A stretch of 64,000 nt of DNA from Methanoregula sp. GTDB taxonomy: Archaea; Halobacteriota; Methanomicrobia; Methanomicrobiales; Methanospirillaceae. The notes below the pieces were generated by a model. That model saw nothing but the letters and a program-made list of their open reading frames with translations. It had not been told where the DNA came from and did not search any database. Position 1 is the stretch's first letter; each line of letters opens with the position of its first letter. The DNA lies in NCBI RefSeq assembly GCF_028679125.1, contig NZ_JAJRCG010000009.1, positions 1 through 64,000 on the forward strand. The letters run 5' to 3'. The translations under genes were made by a program, and so were the position numbers. Positions 52,747 through 61,697 of this stretch are shown one piece after another.

Positions 52747-53427
52747 ATGATCCTTCCTGTCTTCACTCTGGTTCTCGAACCCGCAAATCCCCTCCAGTTC
52801 TCCTTACCTGACTTCCGGTCGTGCCTGAACCGGCACCTGGCGGAGTACCAGGCTTCCGGGCAGGCGGGTCTTCCTGAATCGTGCATTCACCGGTACCCTG
52901 CCATCATGTGCAAGCAGGTAAGGAACGATCTTATGCTGATCGGTATCTGCCAGGGTGCACGATTTCTCATGACGCTGGCCGGAGAAAATGCAGAAATTAT
53001 ACCCGGCACAAATGGCTGCAGGATTGTTTCACGCGATGAGGCAATACGTGATGAGGAGTTCGGGACGTCCGGCGCGAGCTGCGAATATGAATTTCTGACT
53101 CCCTGGATTGCCCTGAACCAGCAGAATGCAAAAAAATTCTATGACCTGAAAGGCAAGCCCGCGCGCGACGCCTTCATGCAGAAGATCCTCACCACGCACC
53201 TGAACACGCTTGCAAAATCCCTTGACTATTCCCCTGGTGAACCGGTTACCTGCGTGCCCCACATCCGTTTCATACGGCAGCGGATCGATCGCGAGAACGT
53301 GATCGTATTCCTGGGAAAATTCCGGACAAACCTTCGCATTCCGGAGTATCTTGGGATTGGCCAGTCGGTTTCTCAGGGGTACGGGACGGTGCGGGCGGTT
53401 CTGGAAATACATGAAATGTCCCTGTGA
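52747..53427 (+). CDS. Cas6b-like CRISPR RNA endoribonuclease (orphan)
   Basis: A 226-residue protein resembling Cas6b, the repeat-RNA-cutting protein of some methanogen type I systems. The N-terminal ferredoxin-like half begins LPVFTLVLEP-like, and the middle YEFLTPWIALNQQNAKKFYDL is typical. The C-terminal IVFLGKFRTNLRIPEYLGIGQSVSQGYGTV carries the Gly-rich loop of Cas6 proteins. No CRISPR repeat array or other complete cas gene is visible within 10 kb. It may be an orphan acting in trans on an array elsewhere, or repurposed for another RNA. The start is the ATG at 52747. Confidence 0.6.
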   Translation: MILPVFTLVLEPANPLQFSLPDFRSCLNRHLAEYQASGQAGLPESCIHRYPAIMCKQVRNDLMLIGICQGARFLMTLAGENAEIIPGTNGCRIVSRDEAIRDEEFGTSGASCEYEFLTPWIALNQQNAKKFYDLKGKPARDAFMQKILTTHLNTLAKSLDYSPGEPVTCVPHIRFIRQRIDRENVIVFLGKFRTNLRIPEYLGIGQSVSQGYGTVRAVLEIHEMSL

Positions 53428-53524
53428 ACGCGGGCACATTCAAGGATTCTCTGTCTCCGCCCTCATAGATCCGTGAGGGAAAGGTCCTGCTTTTTTCTCC
53501 TTGCAGCAAATACTATTCTTATCC

Positions 53525-54006
53525 ATGATCACCATCCGCCCGCTCCGGCCGGACGATATTTCCCGCATCAAGTCCTGGCCCCCCTATCCATTGGAATTTG
53601 CCATGCTCGATTACTCGCTCCGTGACGGTGGCTGGCTCGATCTCTATTACCCGGTTACCGGAACGGTTGTTTTTGTTGCTGAAGATGATCGCGATCTGGC
53701 CGGGTTCTCGATCCTGACCCGCGAACCCGATGGAACCGCGGAATTCCGGATCGCGCTCCACCCGCAACGGCTCGGGCATGGACTGGGAAAGACCATCGCC
53801 CGGCTCACCCTTGAACGCGGGTTCGCCGACCCGGCCCTGCATGCGATCCGGCTCATTGTCAGGAAGAATAATCCCCGGGCAGAACGATTGTACGAATCAC
53901 TCGGGTTCCGCCCGGATGGCGAGTGCACAGAGATTGTTCACGGAGACCCCGTGGCATTCCGGCGGATGCTTATCGACCGGGCAACCTTTGAGGGAGCGGA
54001 CACACC

Positions 54007-54010
<4 letters not shown>
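53525..54010 (+). CDS. GNAT-family N-acetyltransferase
   Basis: A 161-residue GNAT enzyme. It starts [17 protein letters not shown] and has the acetyl-CoA binding motif [16 protein letters not shown] with the usual R/Q-x-x-G-x-G/A pattern, then [22 protein letters not shown]. The target amine is unknown. ATG 53525 is favoured over the track TTG. The stop is overlapped by the isochorismatase-like gene (ATGA), so the two are co-translated. Confidence 0.85.
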
Positions 54011-54567
<557 letters not shown>

Positions 54568-54651
54568 CCGGCCCTGCCCGTGCTTCTTTTCCTGCCCGGA
54601 CAACAAACCCGATAATCATCAACTGCCAATAAGTCACCGGATAGTTCCGCC

Positions 54652-55572
54652 ATGTTCTGGGCATTTCTTTCCGGTATTGGTGCGTGTGCCGATGCTGCAT
54701 ACTATATCGTCAATAAAAAATTCTTGCAAACCGTGGAACCGGACCTGCTGGCGGCGTCCGGATTCCTCTTTACAGGAGTGTTTCTCCTGGCAATTGCGGT
54801 TGCCCGGGGTATTCCCCTGCTTGGCCCGGACTTCTTCATTGCCGTTGCGGCCACCTGTGCTATCAATGTTGCCGGTACCACGCTCGCGTTCCGTGCGCTG
54901 AAATCCACGGATATTTCCCTGGCCGTGCCGATGCTCTCGTTCACGCCGCTCTTCCTTGTCGTCACCGCGGCGCTGATGCTTCACGAGATTCCGTCCCTTA
55001 TCGGGATTCTGGGGATCGTGATCATCGTTGCCGGATCGTATGTCCTCAACACATCTGCGGAACATACCCGGATTTTTGATCCCTTCCGGGACATGGTCTC
55101 GCACCCGGGCATTTTTGCTATGCTCGTGGTCTCGTTCCTGTACGCCATTGCCATCGGGTTTGACAAGATGGTGGTGCTGAACTCCGACACGGTCTTTGGA
55201 TCCGGCGTGGTATTCTTTATCCTCGGGTCTGCGTTTCTTGCAATCTTTCTCCTGAAGCATCTCATCCGGAGAAACCCTTCGGAAACCCGTACCGGTGAAT
55301 CCGGTTCTTTCGCCGGCTTCCCTGTCCACCAGTCACGCAGTCTCCTTACGGCAGGGATAGTAATCGCTCTGTTCCTGACCCTGGAATCCATTGTCATCAA
55401 CACGGCATACCTCGACCAGATCGTTCCCTATGTCAGTGCCATCAAACGGATGAGTATCATCATCACGGTGCTGTATGGTGCCCTGGTCTTCCGGGAAGAA
55501 GAGATCCTGCGGCGGGTATCCGGGGCCGGCCTGATGGTATTTGGCGTGGTGTTGATCCTGCTCTTCCCGTGA
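54652..55572 (+). CDS. EamA/DMT-superfamily transporter
   Basis: A 306-residue protein with ten hydrophobic helices arranged as two EamA repeats. The first ends near residue 140 with the pattern PMLSFTPLFLVVTAALMLHEIPSLIGILGIVIIVAGSYVL; the second ends with VSAIKRMSIIITVLYGALVFREEEILRRVSGAGLMVFGVVLILL. These match drug/metabolite exporters. The substrate is unknown. The ATG 54652 starts with FWAFLSGIGACADAAYYI, the expected first helix. Confidence 0.88.
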   Translation: MFWAFLSGIGACADAAYYIVNKKFLQTVEPDLLAASGFLFTGVFLLAIAVARGIPLLGPDFFIAVAATCAINVAGTTLAFRALKSTDISLAVPMLSFTPLFLVVTAALMLHEIPSLIGILGIVIIVAGSYVLNTSAEHTRIFDPFRDMVSHPGIFAMLVVSFLYAIAIGFDKMVVLNSDTVFGSGVVFFILGSAFLAIFLLKHLIRRNPSETRTGESGSFAGFPVHQSRSLLTAGIVIALFLTLESIVINTAYLDQIVPYVSAIKRMSIIITVLYGALVFREEEILRRVSGAGLMVFGVVLILLFP

Positions 55573-55609
55573 TCGTCAGAATCCGTCAATGAAGTACTTG
55601 AGGGATCAC

Positions 55610-57283
55610 TCAAATGAACAGGGAAACATCCCGGAACATGGCGCTGTCGAAGACACCCCGGTTGGTGATGCGCAGGGACGGGATCACGGTAAGGGCAAGG
55701 AACGAGAGGTACATAAACGGATTCCTGATGCCACCCATACGGCCGGTTACTTCACTCAGATCGCTGAGCCTCCGGACAACATCCTCATAGGGAAGTGTTG
55801 ACATAAGCCCGGCACAGTCGAGGGGCAGGACTGAACTATCCGGGCCGAGAATTGCGACCATGGCCCCCTGTGCCCCGATCACTTCACGTATCGCGTTCCG
55901 GATTGCATCATCGCTGGTGCCGACAGCAACAATATTGTGCGTATCGTGGGAGATGCTGCATGCGATGGCGCCATTACGGAATCCGAAGCCATGGACCAGG
56001 CCGACTCCCGCGGGAAGATCGCGGTACCGGCTGCAGACAACGACTTTGAGAATGTCCCGGTCAAGGTCCGGTATATCATCGGCATTGCAGTCGTACGTGA
56101 GGGATTCGGTTACGATCTGGCCGGGTACAAGGCCGATCACCCGCGCCATGCCATGGCCGGTGATCCGGATGGTCCCGGGGCCGGAGGGAGAACAGCGGAT
56201 GGTGGGGGGAAACGCGGACTGTGGTGCCGGTGACGCAGCGGTTACTGCTGCACCCTTTACGAAAACCTCCCGGATTCCGAACTTCTCCGGGTCATCGATG
56301 ATACAGAGATCCGCACGTCGCCCGGGGGCAAGTGCGCCCCGGTCTGCAAGACCGAACCGGTCAGCAGGGGACAGCGTTGCCATGCGGATGGCGAGTCCTG
56401 GGTCGAGCCCGCAGGCTATCGCTTTCCGGATGCACCGGTCGATATGCCCCTCATCCATGAGCAGGTCTGCGTGGCAGTCATCGGTGGCAAAACAACACCG
56501 TGAGACCGTTGCAGCGGTTACCAGGGGGATGAGCGCCTCGATATTCTGTTCTGCGGAACCTTCGCGGATATAGATATACATCCCTTTTTTGAGTTTCTCC
56601 TCTGCCTCTGCAAAAGTTGTACATTCATGATCGCTCTGGAGACCGGCGAGGATGTAGGCATTGAGGTTTTTTCCGGAAAGACCCGGGGCATGCCCGTCAC
56701 GGATCGATGAGAGTGCGAGTTTCTCCGAAATAGCGCGATCTGCTGCAAGTATTCCGGGGACATTCATCATCTCGCCAAGTCCGAGGATGCCCTCTTTTCC
56801 CATGAACCGGTGCAGGTCTGCTGCTTCAAGCACAGCCCCGCCAACATCGGCCGGGGTTGACGGGACGCAGGACGGGAGCATGTACTGGATATCGATCGCC
56901 GCGTTCTGCCGTGCAGCCCGCATATATTCAATACCCTCCGCCCCGGCAACATTGGCGATCTCGTGAGGGTCCGCGATGACCGTTGTCGTCCCGTGCAGGG
57001 CGACGAGCCGGGCATATTCGGGAGGAGTGAGCAGGGAACTCTCGATATGGACATGGGCATCGATCAGTCCCGGGACGATATATAATCCTGAACAGTCCCG
57101 GGTCTTTTTTCCCTCATAGTCCCCGATTCCGAGGATAGTACCGTTTTTTATCGCAAGGGTACCCGTATCCCATGATCCGGTAAACACGTTGTAGAGAAAT
57201 GCATCGTCAAGAACCAGATCTGCGGGTTTCATGCCGCAGGCGGCATCGATCATATCTTTTGAAAAAGGTTCCATGGCAATCAT
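55610..57283 (-). CDS. ade: adenine deaminase
   Basis: A 557-residue amidohydrolase-family adenine deaminase that makes hypoxanthine and ammonia for purine salvage. It has the metal motif GLIDAHVHIESSLLTP near 70-85, TTVIADPHEIANV, the substrate loop LGLGEMMNVPG, FATDDCHADLL, and the C-terminal signature SHDTHNIVAVGTSD. Length fits the family. The ATG 57283 is within an ATGA overlap with the small lipoprotein upstream. Confidence 0.93.
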   Translation of the reverse strand: MIAMEPFSKDMIDAACGMKPADLVLDDAFLYNVFTGSWDTGTLAIKNGTILGIGDYEGKKTRDCSGLYIVPGLIDAHVHIESSLLTPPEYARLVALHGTTTVIADPHEIANVAGAEGIEYMRAARQNAAIDIQYMLPSCVPSTPADVGGAVLEAADLHRFMGKEGILGLGEMMNVPGILAADRAISEKLALSSIRDGHAPGLSGKNLNAYILAGLQSDHECTTFAEAEEKLKKGMYIYIREGSAEQNIEALIPLVTAATVSRCCFATDDCHADLLMDEGHIDRCIRKAIACGLDPGLAIRMATLSPADRFGLADRGALAPGRRADLCIIDDPEKFGIREVFVKGAAVTAASPAPQSAFPPTIRCSPSGPGTIRITGHGMARVIGLVPGQIVTESLTYDCNADDIPDLDRDILKVVVCSRYRDLPAGVGLVHGFGFRNGAIACSISHDTHNIVAVGTSDDAIRNAIREVIGAQGAMVAILGPDSSVLPLDCAGLMSTLPYEDVVRRLSDLSEVTGRMGGIRNPFMYLSFLALTVIPSLRITNRGVFDSAMFRDVSLFI

Positions 57284-57636
57284 ACCGTAATATCGCGGAT
57301 CACGGCGGTCTTCCGATCGCCGTCTTTGAGGATATACACATAGAGTTTGTAATTACCGGGTGAAAGTCCCACAGGTACTGCAACCGTGTTCTCCCCCGTT
57401 AAAAGAGATGCCGGTGCACTGACCACGCCATACGGTTCCTGCGTCAGGCCGGTAATCCGGTAGATGGTCACCTGAACGTGGACATCCGCCGGATTTCCCG
57501 TATTGCTGATGTTCACGAGAACCGACCGGTTGTCGTACCACGTATCACCGATGCCGGTTGAAACGCAGCCGGCACAGAGAATAAGTACCATGAGTGCAGC
57601 GGTTCCGGCAAGTACGGCAGATGGGTGACCTGTCAT
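57280..57636 (-). CDS. small beta-rich lipoprotein
   Basis: A 118-residue lipoprotein. The signal ends in a lipobox (ALMVLILCAGC), followed by a single beta domain (VLVNISNTGNPADVHVQVTIY, VPVGLSPGNYKLYVYIL) resembling CARDB-like surface modules. It overlaps ade by ATGA, an unlikely functional partner, so the link may only be positional. Function unknown. Confidence 0.7.
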   Translation of the reverse strand: MTGHPSAVLAGTAALMVLILCAGCVSTGIGDTWYDNRSVLVNISNTGNPADVHVQVTIYRITGLTQEPYGVVSAPASLLTGENTVAVPVGLSPGNYKLYVYILKDGDRKTAVIRDITV

Positions 57637-57871
57637 TAACCAGATGTACCCGTGCTATCATAAAAATCCTGTCGGGTGTCTACCCGGCCCGGTCAAGTCA
57701 ACATGGAATACCACCGGATACACGGGGAAAAAACCATATCACAAGAATGATAAAAAGTATAGTGTCATGCGAATCGTGTCAATTATGTATAAAAAAGCAA
57801 AATCTTTAGTGAATATTTAAAAAAATGCGTAATTGACATTCAAAAAAAATCCATATCTTATTATAGTATGG

Positions 57872-57896
57872 TATATTAAAATCACAATCAGGTGAT
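57872..57896 (+). promoter_or_regulatory. promoter and ribosome site of the ParA-like gene
   Basis: TATATTAAAA at 57872-57881 and CTTATTATAG near 57857 are both TATA-like. AGGTGAT at 57890-57896 is a strong match to the archaeal anti-Shine-Dalgarno. No ATG, GTG or TTG follows in the right frame; the nearest codon with normal spacing is ATA at 57900. Confidence 0.5.
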
Positions 57897-57899
57897 ATC

Positions 57900-58796
57900 A
57901 TACCCGTCATTACTTTTTCCCACCACAAGGGTGGCACTGGCAAGACCACTTCCTGTCTTAACATTGCCGGTTTCTTAGTTAAGGCTGGGAAAAAGGTCCT
58001 TGTTGTAGATTGTGATCCGCAGGCAAACGCTACCGCCGGTCTGGGGTACAGTACCCAGTCAGCGGGCAGGAATATGTATGATGTGTTCCTGAGCGGCTTT
58101 GAGGAGTTTCCCGAGACAAAAATGTCGGATATCATCCGGAAAACCCCGTCGGGAATCGATCTCGCCCCGTCGCACCTGGATCTTGTTGGTGCCGATCCCT
58201 GCCTTTACCGCAGGGAAGGGCGTGCCGGCATCCTCAAGGCAGCGCTTGCTCCACTTAAGGATCAGTATGACTTCATCTTTGTGGATACACCCCCGAGCAT
58301 GGGGCAGCTGGTAATCAATGGTCTCTTTGCGTCCGATCGCGTCATCGTTACCCTTGATTCCGGAACCTTTGCCCTAGACGGGGTGTCGACATTATCAACC
58401 ATCTTTGGGGACATGAAAGAGGATCTGGGCAGGGAAATCCAGCCGGATATTGCCATCGTCACCCGGTGGGGTGAGGGTGGAGCCTCTTCTGTCTCCCCTA
58501 ATGAGACTCCGGAGAAAAAGGATATCTTCCTGTATCTGCGGGATCTCTTTTACAAAACACCCGCGCCGACACCGGAGGAAATCCGGACGGCTGACGAACA
58601 GAAAGCCGAACACGAACGGTTGCTCTCGATGCTCGTTGAGATCAAGAGGCTGTTCCGGACGGTATATACCGTGCCGTACTCTCCCCTCATTTATGAAGCA
58701 CAGAAACGGGGACTTCCGATCTCTCATTTTGCACCGGATAGTAGTGCAGGTGCGGCTTACAAGACCATAATGGACGACGTGATACAATGGAATTGA
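57900..58796 (+). CDS. ParA-family ATPase of the chemosensory cluster, non-canonical start
   Basis: A ParA/MinD-type ATPase of about 298 residues. The deviant Walker A is [16 protein letters not shown], and the Asp of Walker A' is in [13 protein letters not shown]. Walker B is [11 protein letters not shown]. The track ORF starts at 58074 and omits Walker A; the real frame runs back to 57867 without an ATG, GTG or TTG. SD AGGTGAT at 57890 points to ATA 57900. It overlaps the chemoreceptor gene by 10 bases. By analogy to PpfA of Rhodobacter sphaeroides it may position soluble receptor clusters (inference). Confidence 0.8.
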   Translation: MPVITFSHHKGGTGKTTSCLNIAGFLVKAGKKVLVVDCDPQANATAGLGYSTQSAGRNMYDVFLSGFEEFPETKMSDIIRKTPSGIDLAPSHLDLVGADPCLYRREGRAGILKAALAPLKDQYDFIFVDTPPSMGQLVINGLFASDRVIVTLDSGTFALDGVSTLSTIFGDMKEDLGREIQPDIAIVTRWGEGGASSVSPNETPEKKDIFLYLRDLFYKTPAPTPEEIRTADEQKAEHERLLSMLVEIKRLFRTVYTVPYSPLIYEAQKRGLPISHFAPDSSAGAAYKTIMDDVIQWN

Positions 58797-61150
58797 ACGA
58801 GTTAGAGGCAATTCTTGCACGAGCGAATAAAGGCGATTTTTCAAAGAAGATCGATGAACGGAGTGTTGACCCCGAATTACGATCACTTGCACAGCAGATA
58901 AACCGTGCAATTGACAATCTTTCAGAAGCTGCGGATACCAAACGAAAATCCGATGTGATGATCCGGGACAATCCCCTGGCAATCGCAGTACTCCGGAAAG
59001 ATAAGAGCCGGATCTCCATCAATAAACAATATGAGATCGCATGGCGGGGAACCAACGAAGAGTTGATGAAGAAGAAGCTCTACGACTTCGACATCACGGT
59101 TCTGTCCGGTGAGCATTTCTATGCCTGTTTCGAGACCAAGAAACTTGCCGTAACAGAAGCGATGGTCAAGTTCCCGGATGGCGTCAAGAGTTACCTCACG
59201 CTCTACGCGATCCCTATCCTTGATGATGCCGGCGAGATTGATGGTGCGTTCTACGTCTGGGTGGATTACACGGATCTCCACGAGAAGATGGATGCCGTAA
59301 AGGAGATGGAGCACCGCGTCGATACGATGATCCGGGACAACCCGCTTGCAATTGCCGTGCTTCGGAAGGACAAGAGCCGGATCTCGATCAACAAACAGTA
59401 TGAGAAAGCATGGCGGGGAACCAATGAAGAGCTGATGAAGAAGAAGCTCTATGACTTCGACATCACGGTTCTGTCCGGCGAGCATTTCTATGCCTGTTTT
59501 GAGACCAGGAAACTTGCCGTAACAGAAGCGATGGTCAAGTTCCCGGATGGCGTCAGGAGTTACCTCACGCTCTACGCGATCCCGATTCTCGATAATGCCG
59601 GTGAGATTGATGGTGCGTTCTATGTCTGGGTGGATTACACGGATCTCCACGAGAAGATGGACGCTGTCAAGAAGATGGAATACCGCGTCGATACCATGAT
59701 CCAGAGCAACCCGCTTGCGATTGCCGTGCTCCGGAAGGATAAGAGCCGGATCTCCATCAATAAGCAATATGAGATTGCATGGCGGGGAACCAACGAAGAG
59801 CTGATGAAGAAGAAGCTCTATGACTTCAATATCACCGTTCTTTCGGGGGAAGACTTCTATGCCTGTTTCACGACAAAACGCCTGGCAATTACCGAGGCGC
59901 TGGTCACGTTCCCTGACGGAGTGAAGAAATATCTCACCCTTAATGCGATCCCGATTCTTGATGAGGCCGGAGAGATCGACGGTGCATTCTATGTCTGGGT
60001 TGATTATACCGACGCTCACCTGAAGATGGAAGAGATCAAGCAGCTGATGGACAGTTCACAGAAGCAGTCCGAACTCCTTTCCCGGAGTGCGAGCGACCTG
60101 GGCAAATCCATGAACCTGATGGCACAGGGAGACCTCCGTGTGCATGCCGATGTCCATGAGGGAGATCCGCTGGGTGCACTCAAGACCGATTTCAATAAGG
60201 CCATTGATTCGATCCGGACGGTAATCCTCGAACTGGAGAAGGCAGTAGCCCAGATGGAAGCCACCATGAAGGATACGGGCCGGAGTACCGCCGAGATCAC
60301 CAAGTCTACGGAACAGGTGGCCGTCCAGACCCAGAAGTCAGTTGAAGGCTCAAAGAACCAGCTCGACGGGATCGAGAAAGTCGGCAAGGAAGTATCGGAT
60401 CTCTCGGCATCGATTGAGGAGATTGCCAGCACTACGCACACCCTGATGGAGCATTCCCAGAAGGCAGCGAAGGAAGGCAACCATGCTGCCGAACTCGGGA
60501 AGACCGCCACTACAAAGATGAAGATGGTGGAGCAGATCTCCGGGGAGAGTGTCACGGAGATCAATGCCCTGAACGATCGGATGAAGGAGATCTCCAATAT
60601 CGTCAAGATGATTGCGGATATCTCCAGCCAGACCAACCTGCTTGCGCTGAATGCTGCCATTGAAGCGGCCCGGGCCGGTGAACACGGGCGCGGATTTGCG
60701 GTTGTTGCCGGTGAAGTGCGTAACCTTGCAGGAGAATCCAAGAGTGCAACAAACCAGATCGGGGAGCTCATTGGATCCATCCAGGACAACAGCAACAAGA
60801 CCGCTGATGCCATCAAGAGCTCGTATCATGAGATCCAGTCGGGTATCGAGAGCGTAAACAAGACCATCGAGGCACTCAACCAGATCACCTCCGAATCAAA
60901 TATTGTTGCGCAGGGTGTGACCGAGATCACCAAGGCCACTGAAGAGCAGGCCAACGCCACCACCCGGGTCATGGAAGGTATGGAGACCACCCGCACGATC
61001 ACCCGTGAGAACCAGGAACGGATGGAAGACATGGCCGCACTCGCTGAAGAAACCAGCGCATCTACCGAAGAGATTGCCAGTGCGGCAGCGGAACTTACTT
61101 CAATGGCCGAAAGACTAAAGAAGTTAATGGGACAGTTCAAGCTGAGGTGA
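58787..61150 (+). CDS. soluble methyl-accepting chemotaxis protein with three tandem PAS repeats
   Basis: A 787-residue cytosolic chemoreceptor: no membrane helix is visible. A short HAMP-like start is followed by three nearly identical 123-residue PAS domains beginning [12 protein letters not shown] at DNA 58958 and 59327 and [12 protein letters not shown] at 59696, an exact 369-bp period. A second HAMP-like linker ([21 protein letters not shown]) leads to the MCP signalling domain with [20 protein letters not shown] and paired glutamates for methylation in the flanking helices. The ligand of the PAS domains is unknown. Start ATG 58787 is inside the ParA stop. Confidence 0.92.
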   Translation: MELNELEAILARANKGDFSKKIDERSVDPELRSLAQQINRAIDNLSEAADTKRKSDVMIRDNPLAIAVLRKDKSRISINKQYEIAWRGTNEELMKKKLYDFDITVLSGEHFYACFETKKLAVTEAMVKFPDGVKSYLTLYAIPILDDAGEIDGAFYVWVDYTDLHEKMDAVKEMEHRVDTMIRDNPLAIAVLRKDKSRISINKQYEKAWRGTNEELMKKKLYDFDITVLSGEHFYACFETRKLAVTEAMVKFPDGVRSYLTLYAIPILDNAGEIDGAFYVWVDYTDLHEKMDAVKKMEYRVDTMIQSNPLAIAVLRKDKSRISINKQYEIAWRGTNEELMKKKLYDFNITVLSGEDFYACFTTKRLAITEALVTFPDGVKKYLTLNAIPILDEAGEIDGAFYVWVDYTDAHLKMEEIKQLMDSSQKQSELLSRSASDLGKSMNLMAQGDLRVHADVHEGDPLGALKTDFNKAIDSIRTVILELEKAVAQMEATMKDTGRSTAEITKSTEQVAVQTQKSVEGSKNQLDGIEKVGKEVSDLSASIEEIASTTHTLMEHSQKAAKEGNHAAELGKTATTKMKMVEQISGESVTEINALNDRMKEISNIVKMIADISSQTNLLALNAAIEAARAGEHGRGFAVVAGEVRNLAGESKSATNQIGELIGSIQDNSNKTADAIKSSYHEIQSGIESVNKTIEALNQITSESNIVAQGVTEITKATEEQANATTRVMEGMETTRTITRENQERMEDMAALAEETSASTEEIASAAAELTSMAERLKKLMGQFKLR

Positions 61151-61153
61151 ATC

Positions 61154-61624
61154 GTGGCGGCAACAGTTGATATCGTAGAATTCGAACTGGGTGGCGAGAG
61201 GTATGCCCTCGACATCCAGCTGGCGCGGGAGATCGTGGAGATGATCCCCATCACCCCGATTCCCCGCGCCCCTGCTTACATCTCCGGGGTCATCAACCTC
61301 CGTGGTGAGATTACCAATATTATGAATCTCAATACGCTGCTTGGCCTTCCGGACCAGGAGATCCGGAACAACCAGAAGATTATCGTCCTGGTTCCTGAAG
61401 CGGCCGGCGGGAGCAATATTGGTATCATTGTCGATGATGTGAGCAGTGTCATCCAGATCTCCGAGGCAGATGTGGATAAGATCGGCCAGGGCTTTTCATC
61501 CGAGTTCTCGTCATTTGTAAAAGGGATCATCAAGATGAAGGCTGAAGATCAGGATGAAACAAAAAAGAACCTCATTATCTGGATCGACATGGAGAAGGTC
61601 ATAAAAGATCTCGTAGAGAAATAA
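61154..61624 (+). CDS. CheW coupling protein
   Basis: A 156-residue CheW. It begins [49 protein letters not shown], with the conserved NLRG contact to receptors and kinase, and ends with [10 protein letters not shown] and a helical tail. It links the receptors on both sides to CheA, which is not in the window. The start is GTG 61154, with GAGGTGAAT immediately upstream. Confidence 0.92.
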   Translation: MAATVDIVEFELGGERYALDIQLAREIVEMIPITPIPRAPAYISGVINLRGEITNIMNLNTLLGLPDQEIRNNQKIIVLVPEAAGGSNIGIIVDDVSSVIQISEADVDKIGQGFSSEFSSFVKGIIKMKAEDQDETKKNLIIWIDMEKVIKDLVEK

Positions 61625-61697
61625 TCCTTCACGAATTTGTAGTTATCAGGTACTGGAAGGTACAGATGATTTTTCAAAATACGGGGGTGGCATTGAT

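Noticed and set aside
58922-60019. 365-codon minus-strand ORF with internal repeats
   Set aside because: Its repeats simply mirror the three PAS units of the chemoreceptor on the other strand.
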